A DNA stretch of 64,000 bases, taken from positions 71,893 through 135,892 of the forward strand of contig JBBIKW010000012.1 in assembly GCA_037445225.1 (NCBI GenBank), read 5' to 3'. This DNA is from M3007 sp037445225 (GTDB lineage: Bacteria > Bacteroidota > Bacteroidia > Chitinophagales > Saprospiraceae). Positions 34,153 to 43,600 of the stretch are shown one piece after another. The position numbers were made by a program, and so were the translations under genes. A model generated the notes under the pieces. That model was not told where the DNA came from and ran no database searches. It saw nothing but the letters and a program-made list of their open reading frames with translations. The stretch's first letter is position 1, and every line of letters starts with the position of its first letter.

Positions 34153-37100
34153 TTACTCGTGCACCCGGATGAGCTTGGCTGGCCAGGTGTGGTGCTCAGC
34201 GCGCAAGAAGACGGTGTAGACGCCGGGCGGGTAGGATACAAGTCCGACGGGCCACACGTAGTCGCCCTCCGACAAGCCCTGGAACGCTGCCCACAGGCAG
34301 CGTCCCAGGGCGTCAAATACCATCAGTTGGACATGGTCTGTGCGCGACAGGGTAAAGCGCACTGAAAATGCGCTGTCAGTAGGATTAGGGAAGATCGCCC
34401 AATGGTCCTCTTCGTCCATTCCTGGCGCCCCTACTGAGATTGTCGTATCGGGACAGACGTTGTCTAACAGCGCTTGATACTTTGGCGCTGTCATCAGGTA
34501 GGGCGGCTGCATATCGATATCGTCAAGCACGCCCCAAGAGCCGTAGACGCTCTCTTGGCGCGAGGCCAAGCTGAAGTTTCCGAACAGGCGGCTTCCCCAG
34601 GCGCGGATGGTGTCGAGCATGTCGTTGTATAGGTCGTATATGCCTGGGCTGTATTGGGCATCCCACATGGCTTGTTGATAAGGGTAGGGGATACCAAAGA
34701 CGTTGCCGACGAAGTGCTGCCCACCCTCGTAGTTGACGACTTCCTTGCCGTAGAGTTGGACGTTGAAATAGTCTTGCCGTACAGCAGGTCTGAATTCGGC
34801 CCAGTGGTTTCGAGCGTTAGTGAGAATGTCGTCGACGGTGCTGCCCGCATGTAGGACAGGCTTGCCGTTGTCTGAATGGTCGAGTCCTATGTAACTGGTA
34901 ATGGCTCCTAAATCCCATTCCGAAGGCGGTAATTGGGCTAAGATCTGCTCATTCAAGTAGTTGAACCCCGCTTGCAAACCTAACACGCGCTTGACACGGT
35001 GCTTTTGTTCGTCGAAGACGTCGTGCCATATGCGGAAGACGCGACCCGCCTTTTCTGCCATAGCGCGGCCGTAGTTTAGGTGGGCGGGTCTCGTCTGGCC
35101 GTTGTAGTGCGCTTGGTCAAAGATCCAGTTCCACACCTCGTTGCTGTATTCGAGGTAGATGGTGAGGGAGGTGTCTAACTGGTCGCGGAAAAGTTCGGCC
35201 ATGCGCGCCACATAGTCGTCGTCGGCGGCGTGTGGCACACATATCCAAACATCTTTTCGGGTGTCGTTGGCTAGGCGGATCATGACCTCGTACGGCACGC
35301 CTTGGCGAGTGCCGTAGGTGAAGTAATTCAGCGGCGTTCGCTCGCTCCACGAGCGGACGGGGTTGTTATTGGTGGCGCCCCAGTCCATGAAGCGTAGCAC
35401 TTTGAAGGGAGCAATTTTTTCCAAAAAACCTTCGTAAAAAGGTGCTTTGTCTAAGTTTACCTCCTCATCTTCGAGGCGCAAGAGGCGGAAGTTTCGCACG
35501 GGGTCGCCGAGCTGAGAGGCCTCAATGTTTAGGATGACGATATCGGTGCCCGTCACTTGAAACTGCAGTCGACCTGGCGTGCTGCTGAGGGCGGTGGCGT
35601 TCCCGCTCACGGTGATGGCACCTTGTCCGTCGTAGCGCAATACATAGGCACCGGGAGGGAGGTTGGCGTTTTCCGTAGAGACGACGTAGCGCACCTTGTT
35701 GGGCACGCCGTTGGCCATCTGCGGGATGTAGGTAGGATAGCCCTCGGGGTTGAGCGCAATGAGGTGCTCATTGCCGTTGCTCCAGCAGTAGCACGCGTCG
35801 TTGTAGGTTACGATGTTGGGCCGCACGTGCTTCATTCGGTTGCGCATGGGGCGTTCGGGCACCCAATCAGCAAAACCGCTCAGATTGGTGCCTATGACCA
35901 TTCGGCAGGGGTTGGGTATCCAGCCCGGGCAGGTAGTGCTGTCTATGGGAACGCGCAAGGTATAACGGTCGGCGCAGCCCGCTGGGTCAGAGGCTTCGTA
36001 GAAGTAAGTACCTGCTGGCAAGTTGTGGTATTCGTCGGATGAAGTAGGCGTAAGCACCTGTCCTGCAGCGTTCTTGAGCGAAAAGTGGGCGGGATGCTGT
36101 TGAATGCGGATGATGCCGCCAAGCCCAGAGCAGTCGGCCAGGCGTTGGAGCATAAAGCTGCTCAGACAGGAAAAGGTGCTGTCGGCCCGTCGCACGGTAA
36201 TCGTGTGAGTAGTCGTATGCTGTTGCCCGCCAGCATCGCGCACCGTAAGTCGAACCGGTATTCGCCCCATTACAGTATAGACGTGGGACAGTTCCGCTCC
36301 GTACCTCACCGGAGTGCCGTCGCCCAATTCCCACTGGTACTCTGCTATAGGCAACCCTTCTGGGTCCACGCTCGCCGTTCCGGAGAGCTGCACGGAAAGC
36401 GGTGCGATGCCGTCGCTGACTGATGCCGTAATTACCGCCACAGGCGGCAAGTCTACCGCAACGGTGGGGTCGGGAGCCACACAGGCATATGAGCGGGCGA
36501 GGCGGATCTCGTCGGCAGCGCCGTTGCCCGGCGCATTGCCCAGGTATGTATGGGCACTGCGAAAGGTAAACGGTGTGGGCGTGTTTTCGACGAGGGTGGG
36601 TGCTGGAGGGCCAGACGTACCCAGTGCAGTGGGGTTGACATACAGTGCTATTGCCGTGTGCGCTTCGAGGAACGTCAGCCCAAGCACGAAGAAAGCGGTT
36701 GTACCAATGCTTACGGGTATTCCTGTTGGATAGTAGCTGTTGCCGATGCGGAGCGTCCAGCGGCGCTGCCCGCCGACGTTGCTGTGGGTGCCGAAGTATC
36801 CGAATTCGATGCGCTGTTGGGTGCAATCGTTGCACCAAGCCAATGGCTCGCTGTGCAGCCCGGCAAAGACGGGCTGGTCGTTGTTCTGGTTTTTGCGCAA
36901 AAGAGCGCTCATCCACAGGGTGCCGCCCTTTTGAGAACCGATGCCGTCATCGGCTACGTATTCGGCAAAGGGGCCATTTGGGCGGGTATCCAGACGGCGC
37001 CCAGCTGTTAAATACTCGCGTCCGCCACTGGCATGGCCTCCGTGGGTGCGCAGGTTGCCGTACGACAGGGAACCGCTGTGCGTCTGATAGCCGGGCACTT

Positions 37101-37278
37101 GGTTGTTAAACACTTGTACGTACCAGGCTTCTGCCCATCCGGAGCCGCCCTGCTGGCTGTGTAGCGGCTGATCGGCTGGATAGTTGAAATCTTCAGAAGC
37201 CAACAGTCGGCAGTCCTGGGCCGATGCATAGAAGTTGGTGCAACAAACCATCCATAGGGCGAATATTCCCCTTTTCAT
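34153..37278 (-). CDS. Large secreted protein: laminin-G-like, PKD, glycosidase-like TIM-barrel region, type A T9SS domain
   Basis: A 1041-aa protein with signal peptide MKRGIFALWMVCCTNFYASA. Residues ~20-270 resemble a jelly-roll/LamG region (LASEDFNYPADQPLHSQQGG, QQRIEFGYFG). A PKD domain lies at ~280-365 (YQWELGDGTPVRYGAELSHV). From ~460 to 930 runs a region that starts GTNLSGFADWVPERPMRNRM and contains FMDWGATNNNPV, YLEYSNEVWNWIFDQAHYNG and EVVNYEGGQHFVG. SNE after a strand and a later YEGG are what a clan GH-A glycosidase shows for its acid/base and nucleophile Glu, so a glycan-active enzyme is my inference, not a firm match. The end (AIFPNPTDSAFSVRF) is a type A T9SS CTD. It lies 27 bp after proC. 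Confidence 0.75.
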   Translation of the reverse strand: MKRGIFALWMVCCTNFYASAQDCRLLASEDFNYPADQPLHSQQGGSGWAEAWYVQVFNNQVPGYQTHSGSLSYGNLRTHGGHASGGREYLTAGRRLDTRPNGPFAEYVADDGIGSQKGGTLWMSALLRKNQNNDQPVFAGLHSEPLAWCNDCTQQRIEFGYFGTHSNVGGQRRWTLRIGNSYYPTGIPVSIGTTAFFVLGLTFLEAHTAIALYVNPTALGTSGPPAPTLVENTPTPFTFRSAHTYLGNAPGNGAADEIRLARSYACVAPDPTVAVDLPPVAVITASVSDGIAPLSVQLSGTASVDPEGLPIAEYQWELGDGTPVRYGAELSHVYTVMGRIPVRLTVRDAGGQQHTTTHTITVRRADSTFSCLSSFMLQRLADCSGLGGIIRIQQHPAHFSLKNAAGQVLTPTSSDEYHNLPAGTYFYEASDPAGCADRYTLRVPIDSTTCPGWIPNPCRMVIGTNLSGFADWVPERPMRNRMKHVRPNIVTYNDACYCWSNGNEHLIALNPEGYPTYIPQMANGVPNKVRYVVSTENANLPPGAYVLRYDGQGAITVSGNATALSSTPGRLQFQVTGTDIVILNIEASQLGDPVRNFRLLRLEDEEVNLDKAPFYEGFLEKIAPFKVLRFMDWGATNNNPVRSWSERTPLNYFTYGTRQGVPYEVMIRLANDTRKDVWICVPHAADDDYVARMAELFRDQLDTSLTIYLEYSNEVWNWIFDQAHYNGQTRPAHLNYGRAMAEKAGRVFRIWHDVFDEQKHRVKRVLGLQAGFNYLNEQILAQLPPSEWDLGAITSYIGLDHSDNGKPVLHAGSTVDDILTNARNHWAEFRPAVRQDYFNVQLYGKEVVNYEGGQHFVGNVFGIPYPYQQAMWDAQYSPGIYDLYNDMLDTIRAWGSRLFGNFSLASRQESVYGSWGVLDDIDMQPPYLMTAPKYQALLDNVCPDTTISVGAPGMDEEDHWAIFPNPTDSAFSVRFTLSRTDHVQLMVFDALGRCLWAAFQGLSEGDYVWPVGLVSYPPGVYTVFLRAEHHTWPAKLIRVHE

Positions 37279-37305
37279 AGGCGTATTTGTGTTTTTTACG
37301 GCGCT

Positions 37306-38121
37306 CTATTGCAGCAAAGGGGTGTCGCCCAGTGCCTCTGCCCGCCTCCATGCCGCTACCACTCCTGCTTCGAGCCGTTCGCGCAAGTGCGCTTCTTCGA
37401 AGACGCGCAGGGCTGCCTCTGTGGTGCCACCTTTGGAGGCTACTTTTTCGATCCATTGCTCGCAGCTCAGGTTCGCCTTATTGTACAGGTCAACCGCCCC
37501 AGTGAAGGTCTGGCCGACAAGCAGCTCCGCTTCAGCGGGCGAGAAGCCCATCTGCTGCGCTACCTCGATGAGGACGCTCATGAAAAAATACACGTATGCT
37601 GGGCCCGAACCGGAGATGGCCGTAGCGGCGTCCAACAGGGCTTCGCGTGCCGTGTAGAGCGTTTTTCCTGTCGTACTCAGCAGGTTTTGAACCATCACCA
37701 GCTCGATGCGCGTCACATCTTCGGTAGCAGTGAACGCCGTCATGCCGGCCCCTATTTGCGCCGGCAAGTTGGGCATAGCGCGCACTACCTTGCGTACACC
37801 TAAGGCTTCCATCACAGTGCTCATGCGGATACCCGCCATAATGCTTAGCCACAGCTGTCCAGGCGTCGTTAACGGGCCAATTTGCTCAAACAGCACCGGC
37901 GCATCTTGCGGCTTCACGGCTAAAATAGCCAGGTCGGCGGCAGGAACACAGTGCCTCGGGTCGGCAAAAAAGCGGGCTGCGCACCGGGTGCTCAGGGTTT
38001 CGGCTTGCTCGGGTGTGCGGCACAGCAGCATCAACTGCTCCGGCAATACGATATGGGTGCGCAGAAAACTCTCCGCATAGGTCATGCCCATATTGCCGGC
38101 GCCGAGGATGAGTATCTTCAT
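37306..38121 (-). CDS. proC: Pyrroline-5-carboxylate reductase
   Basis: A 271-aa enzyme that reduces 1-pyrroline-5-carboxylate to proline with NAD(P)H, the last step of proline synthesis. ATG 38121 begins the Rossmann motif directly (MKILILGAGNMGMTYAESFL). Other landmarks are LAILAVKPQDAPVLFEQIG, RAMPNLPAQIGAGMTAFTA and the C-terminal signature ISGSGPAYVYFFMSVLIE...GQTFTGA, followed by SKGGTTEAALRVFEE. Length is normal for the family. A one-mismatch -7 element is present upstream. It is the first gene of a minus-strand run that continues with the secreted PKD/glycosidase-like protein, which is probably chance rather than function. Confidence 0.92.
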   Translation of the reverse strand: MKILILGAGNMGMTYAESFLRTHIVLPEQLMLLCRTPEQAETLSTRCAARFFADPRHCVPAADLAILAVKPQDAPVLFEQIGPLTTPGQLWLSIMAGIRMSTVMEALGVRKVVRAMPNLPAQIGAGMTAFTATEDVTRIELVMVQNLLSTTGKTLYTAREALLDAATAISGSGPAYVYFFMSVLIEVAQQMGFSPAEAELLVGQTFTGAVDLYNKANLSCEQWIEKVASKGGTTEAALRVFEEAHLRERLEAGVVAAWRRAEALGDTPLLQ

Positions 38122-38169
38122 ATACAGCGAGGAAGGCGGTTGAAAGGGCAAAGAAAATCACCGTTGCTC

Positions 38170-38207
38170 AAAAAGAAAAAAGCCATCCCGTCTTTCGACG
38201 AAATGGC
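38170..38207 (-). terminator. Rho-independent terminator
   Basis: On the minus strand, a hairpin formed by GCCAT...ATGGC (38182-38186 with 38203-38207) and an inner CGTC/GACG stem is followed by an 11-T stretch broken by one C (38170-38181). It lies 109 bp after the stop of the barrel protein gene at 38316 and before proC. Confidence 0.65.
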
Positions 38208-38315
38208 GCAACATAACCATGAAAACAATTAACCAATCAAATGCTAAGCTCTTTGCCGTCTGTTTACACGAAAAATCGTGCCAGAACGCGCCCTTTCAGA
38301 GCAAGCAATACGGTA

Positions 38316-39092
38316 TCAGTAACGCGTGCTTTTGGGCTGTGAGTTGGGGCGATTTCTCGGTCGGGACTGCTGGTCGCCCTGCATCCGCGGCGAAAAGTCG
38401 AAACCGAAGGTGATGAAAAAGATGTTGGCTCGGTAGTTCTCGTAGGGCCTTACGACGTTACCCTGTGTATCGGTGGTGGTGAAGTCCGGGTTAAAGAAGT
38501 TGTTGAGGAAATACTGCACCTTGACGTTGAGCGAACGGCGGAAGTGGAAGCCGGCAAAGACGGCAGTAGTGAATTGCGGGGTGCGCTCGCTGAACCACTC
38601 GTTGAACTTCGTTTTGCGCTTTCGGTCACCATCGGGGAAAAACTTTTCTTTGTAATTAAACGGCAGTCCGGCTTCACCGCCGAAATAGAAGAATTGCCCG
38701 TTCTTCATGTTGCCCAACTTAAAGCCCAACGGCAGGCCGAGCATGTAGATGCGGCGCTTGTAACAGTCGCGGCTATCCGGGTTGTCCTTAGTGATAAGTC
38801 CAATATTGCGCACATTCCAGCCCAAGAAAACGCCGGCATTGTTGACGAAGTCCCAGTTAAAGTTGCTCCCGAAGTTGAATACGGGCGACCAGCGCAGGGT
38901 GGGGCGTATCTCGCGACCGTTCATTTCCACAATGCCCAAGGAGAAGATGCCCCCATCCCCTCCCGAACTGAAGTAGGTGATGGGGCGGTCTTGCGAGGGC
39001 GGTTTTCGCTGCGGCTGGCTGTAGGCGGAAGATAGCCCTGCGAAAAAAAGCGCAGCGCTTGCGAGCACGCACGCTTTGGCGTTTTTCAACAT
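38316..39092 (-). CDS. Secreted outer-membrane beta-barrel protein, function unknown
   Basis: A 258-aa protein; ATG 39092 starts a signal peptide (MLKNAKACVLASAALFFAGL, cleavage near AYS). The mature part has alternating strands typical of a small outer-membrane barrel: RPTLRWSPVFNFGSNFNWDF, MLGLPLGFKLGNMKNGQFFY and FFYFGGEAGLPFNYKEKFF. It then has a long loop of Lys/Arg residues, SLNVKVQYFLNNFF and a penultimate strand NIFFITFGFDFSP. A basic, Pro/Gln-rich tail (RPRNRPNSQPKSTRY) follows the last strand, which is unusual for a barrel that should end in an aromatic residue. I do not recognise a named family. It is divergent from the acyltransferase gene, and a terminator follows it. Confidence 0.65.
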   Translation of the reverse strand: MLKNAKACVLASAALFFAGLSSAYSQPQRKPPSQDRPITYFSSGGDGGIFSLGIVEMNGREIRPTLRWSPVFNFGSNFNWDFVNNAGVFLGWNVRNIGLITKDNPDSRDCYKRRIYMLGLPLGFKLGNMKNGQFFYFGGEAGLPFNYKEKFFPDGDRKRKTKFNEWFSERTPQFTTAVFAGFHFRRSLNVKVQYFLNNFFNPDFTTTDTQGNVVRPYENYRANIFFITFGFDFSPRMQGDQQSRPRNRPNSQPKSTRY

Positions 39093-39372
39093 GGTAAGAA
39101 TGCTTTTGTAGGTGAGAGAATAGTTTTCATTCCACAGTAGCAAACGATAGTCTCAAGGAAAAGCCGGCTGTCGTCGAGCGCTCTGAAAAAAGGAACGGCC
39201 CCGCCCGCTATCCTACCGCAATAGTACGGCTGTTTTGCTCTATCCAAGGCGAAAGGACTATCTAATAAAAGTGGGAAAGGTTGCGTTTCTCGATAGATAG
39301 GCTTTTTGCTACCAAAAACTTCTTCAAAAGCAGTTTTATGGCACGGTTTTGCGCTGCATCTTTTCCAACGCG

Positions 39373-40509
39373 ATGAAGACAGAAAAGCCCATCTTTTTTC
39401 CCGGCCTCAACGGCATTCGAGCCATAGCTGCTTGGGCGGTGGTGGTGTCGCACATCACGGTCTACATGTATCGCTTTGGGCTTAGCCCGTATTTGTTGGG
39501 CCGAATGCCCAACGGCGCCCCCCAATACATCCACCTTTCGGTGTTTGGCGTGACTATTTTTTTTGCGCTGAGCGGCTTTTTGATCACCTACCTCCTGTTG
39601 GCAGAGCAGGCAGTCCAGCCCATCAGCATTCGAAATTTCTACATCCGACGCATCCTTCGAATATGGCCGCTCTATTACACCTATCTCGTCGTGGCTTTAG
39701 TAGTGAGCCGACTCGGCAACGTCCCCCACGAGTCTATTAGCGACCTGTTTTACTTTTTCTTTTGCCCCAACGTACCCAAGTCCTTTCAGCTGCGCAGCGA
39801 CTTATTGGGGCATTACTGGTCGTTGGGAGTGGAGGAGCAATTCTACCTCTTTTGGCCCGTATTCGTGCGTTTTTTCCATCGGCGGCTCTTCACGGCAACT
39901 GCAGTGTTCTTGGCGGGTTTCATGGCGCTAAAAGTCGTAGGGTTCTATGTCTACACCGGCACAGTGTTTCACACTGCGGTGGATGTCAACCGCTTTAGCT
40001 GTATGATGATAGGCGCTATGGGAGCCTATCTGTATTTTCACCGGCACGCGTATTTCCTGCGTTGGGCAACGCATGGGGCTATCCAGGCGATAGGGTGGCT
40101 TCTCGTCGCCTTGGCGGCAATCAATCGCTTTCACATTGCCAACATCATCAATCACGAAGTGATGGCGTGCTTCGCCACCGCCCTCATCTTGGGACAGATT
40201 TACGGAAAAGGGCTGTTTAACCTCAACACCTCAACCCTCGACTACTTGGGCAAGATCTCATACGGCATCTACGTCATCCATCCGCTGGTCATCTTCTCCT
40301 TAGGCTGGTTGCTCCACGGACGACTGTCGGCTCAAAATCCCTGGCACTATGCCGTAGTGTACGCGTTGTGCATCGGAGGAACACTGCTGGCGGCGCACCT
40401 CTCTTATCAATACTTGGAAAAACCTTTCCTACGCCTCAAGACGCGGTTTGCGCGGGTAAAGAGCGCTGCCTCGCAAGAAGAGGTGTTACAACCGAGCCCT
40501 TCCAAATAA
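39373..40509 (+). CDS. Acyltransferase 3 family (OafA/YrhL-like) membrane protein
   Basis: A 378-aa polytopic membrane protein of the acyltransferase-3 family, which transfers acetyl or other acyl groups to extracytoplasmic sugars such as O-antigen, capsule or peptidoglycan. ATG 39373 starts MKTEKPIFFPGLNGIRAIAA, the classic N-terminal GLRaiAA-type motif with the catalytic His in VVVSHITVY. Also visible are FALSGFLITYLLL, FYIRRILRIWPLYY (RxxR motif) and HYWSLGVEEQFYLFWPV. About ten TM segments fill the remainder, and LGKISYGIYVIHPLVIF is present near 300. The gene stands alone, divergent from the barrel protein; its target polysaccharide is unknown. Confidence 0.88.
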   Translation: MKTEKPIFFPGLNGIRAIAAWAVVVSHITVYMYRFGLSPYLLGRMPNGAPQYIHLSVFGVTIFFALSGFLITYLLLAEQAVQPISIRNFYIRRILRIWPLYYTYLVVALVVSRLGNVPHESISDLFYFFFCPNVPKSFQLRSDLLGHYWSLGVEEQFYLFWPVFVRFFHRRLFTATAVFLAGFMALKVVGFYVYTGTVFHTAVDVNRFSCMMIGAMGAYLYFHRHAYFLRWATHGAIQAIGWLLVALAAINRFHIANIINHEVMACFATALILGQIYGKGLFNLNTSTLDYLGKISYGIYVIHPLVIFSLGWLLHGRLSAQNPWHYAVVYALCIGGTLLAAHLSYQYLEKPFLRLKTRFARVKSAASQEEVLQPSPSK

Positions 40510-40550
40510 GAGGGCTGCCTTCTAATGAGCGAATGGGCGATATAGCTTCA

Positions 40551-40620
40551 TTTTTTCGACTATATTTCGTCGAAAAAAACGGCCTACTCTTAACGCAAAA
40601 GCCGTTCTCGCTGTTAAGAG
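40551..40620 (+). promoter_or_regulatory. Cluster of overlapping hairpins ahead of the disrupted T9SS gene
   Basis: Three inverted repeats crowd 70 bases. TTTTTTCGAC (40551-40560) pairs with GTCGAAAAAA (40569-40578). ACGGC (40579-40583) pairs with GCCGT (40601-40605). CTCTTAAC (40587-40594) pairs with GTTAAGAG (40613-40620). The last two cross each other and cannot both form, and a T run follows about ten bases later. The first hairpin can act as a weak two-way terminator after the acyltransferase. The crossing pair could be an attenuator-like switch, which is only a guess. Confidence 0.35.
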
Positions 40621-40671
40621 AAGTAGCGTCTTTTTAATCCTTCTCGTATCACTAAGCCAGCCTCATCACAC

Positions 40672-43600
40672 ATGAAGGGATTTTTATCGCTCTTTCTGTT
40701 GCTCTCTCCAACCCTCGCCCTTTGGTCTCAGGTAAACAACCCCACTTTGGCCGTTTGCGACGGCAAACAGTATCTGTGTGCCTTAGACTCTGTCGTAACT
40801 CTCTGTGTAAATATTGTCGTTGACCCCAGTTATCCCCATCCAATATCGCACTTCGAGATTCGATGGGGCGATGGTCAAAAGATCACTGTACCGGGCAGCC
40901 TAAATCCACCCTCTCAGACGCACGATTACGAAGTAGGTACTTTTACAAAAGCTGCCACTACGAGATAGAGTATATTGTTAAACTGGAAACATTCCACGAG
41001 GATCCCACTATCTCGCCCACTAACAGCGCATTTTTATATTCGCAATCCACCATCTCCAGAGATTGTTCTGTCGGGAAGTCTGTACTGCGTCAATAGGCCC
41101 GTCGTGTGTAAGGGGAATCCTTGTCCGCGACAGGGCGCCAAACAGAACTGGCATTTCGGCGACGGCGATTCTACGACCACGCAAAAGGACACTGTAATCC
41201 ATACGTATACCACTCCGGGAGCGAGACAGGTGATCTACTGTGTGGAGAATGAGTGCGGCACAGCCTGCGATACACAATGGATATACATACAGCCACCTCC
41301 TCAGGCGGTATTGGGTGCTGACTCGGGAGTCGTTGCCCTTTATGCCAATCCCTATAGGGTCTGTTTGGGCGATTCCGGCGCCGTCGTCTTGCTGAACGGG
41401 GAGAACTCTCTTCACGTCAGCAGGCCATATCAGTGGAGCGTAAAACCGAACGCGGGCTAGGAGTGGTTAGAGCCGGACAGCCTAAACCCCGGACGCCGGC
41501 GCATTCGCTTTACTCAGGAGGGCACCTACACCGTAAGCCTTTCGGTAGATAACTCCTGTACAGAAGAAAACCAAGACAGCATCCAAATCCTAGTCATCCG
41601 GGCCCAGGCGCTTGCCCTATTGCCTACGCCCGACACCTGTGTAGACTTTTCGTATCGGCCGGAGCCCTATAATCCATCCGCTACCTACCGTATCAACGGG
41701 GTGAAATACTCAGATTTCCCGGTTCATTTGCCCATTTCCGATGTGCCCTACATCGTGGAGGCGGTGTTGGAAAACGAATGCGGTAGCCAGATTGTCTACG
41801 ATACTTTCAAAGTCAAGCCTCCGCCCGATATCGCTATCTATGCTCTCGCCGATTTCACTGCGGTATGTGTGGGCAGCGACTCCATTCCGCTGCGCGCTTC
41901 CCTACCGGGTGTATGGTCCAACGATGGCGGTCAAATTCAGGTGGAGGGTGCAGACACGCTCTTTCGCCCATTGGTGCCAGGGCTCTATCCTTTAATCATC
42001 GCGCGCGGTATTGGTGCCTGCCGCCGCTCCGACACCGTACACATTCGCGTAGAAGATACCTATCCACTACAGCTCAACCCGCCGCCTGTGGGATGTCTGA
42101 GCGTGTCGTACGTGCCGGAGCCTTTTGACTCTAATGTCCAGTATTACATCAATGGAAACTTGCAGTCGAGTTTTCCTATAGCGCTCAGCGTCAACGGCGC
42201 ACCCTACACCATCACGGCTGTAGCACAAAACACCTGCGGTCAGGTGAGCGATACCGCAGTGCTGCACATCTTAGCACCCGTAAACGTCTCCATTGAAGCG
42301 CCCGGCGACAGCACCGTTTGTTCGGGCTCAACGCCAATAACCTTGATAGGAAGCGACTCAATAGGGCAATGGGTTGGGCCACATTTGCAGCAGACACCTC
42401 AAGGGACAGTTTTTGTGCCGGAAAGTGGAGGGACTTTCTCTATCGTCTTTGAGCGCGGTTTTGACCCGTGCCGGCGAGCGGATAGTATTACTCTTGTCGT
42501 AGTACCCGGCGACAGCGTATCGCTGGGGCCCGGCCGCTACGCGTGCATCACCCAAGATACGCTGCTTTTATCAGAGCCCAAGCCTGTCGGCGGCACCCTC
42601 TCCGGGCCTGCGCTCAGCGGGCTGACCGTCGACCTGACCCAGCTCGCGCTCGATATCCCGCACATCTACACATACACCGTGCCGAACCTTCCGGAGGGCT
42701 GCAACGCGGATGAGATGACCTTGGTGGTGACAGCCCCACCCGTAGGCGGCTTTACTAGCAGCGAGGATACCACGTGTGTCGGGCATACGGTAGTGCTCGC
42801 TCCGATGGCGGGCGGCAGCGCCCAGTTTGAGGTGAACTGGGGGGACGGCACCTCGGGAGCGGCGCTGACGCACGCTTACCAAGTGCCCGGAGCGTATACT
42901 GTTATGCTCCACGCGTACACGCTCGACCCGCTCACCGGCAATCGGCTCTGCTCGGTCGAAAGCACCACTTCTGTCTACGTGTTGCGCCCCATGTCGGCCG
43001 ACAATATCCGCTTCCGGGCTACTCCCGACTCCGGTTGTGCACCGCTCTCCATCGCTTTTGACAACCTCAGCGCCGCAGAAAACGCCCGATACGATTGGGA
43101 CTTTGGCAATGGCCAAGTCCATTCAGGCTATCAGCCTCCCGTGGTGACTTACTTCCAAGGTGTCGAGGACAGCACCTATTACGCTCGGCTTTGGGTGTAC
43201 AACCCCTGCGATACGATGGAGTACGTCGTACCTATATTCGTGGAGCCACAGCCGCGCGCAGCACTGGGCATCACCTACGAGCAGCTCTGCTCGGGCGGCG
43301 TATTGGAGGCCAGCGTGCTGAGTACGGGGAACCCGGAAAACAACACCCTGTTCACTTCTACAGGGTGGACAGGGCCGGCTTCGCGCGACAAGCCGACGCA
43401 GTTTCAGTTCTTCGCCGACACTTTGCCCGACACTGTGCGCATCTGGTTGGTAAGCGCAAATGCCTGTGGCTCCGACACCACCTATCGGGATGTGGTGGTG
43501 CATCCTACCGACGTCTATGCCCTGATGGGGCTGCCCGACACGACTCGCCTGTGCGTGGGCGACTCGGTGCCCTTGTTAAACCTCTCGACCCTCGGTGCCC

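Noticed and set aside
40672..41460. Recoding of TAG as an amino acid to explain the in-frame stop in the large T9SS gene
   Set aside because: Other genes here end cleanly at TAG (1623-1625, 24886-24888, 30683-30685), and the first TAG lies in a stretch that also changes frame, so recoding would not restore the protein.
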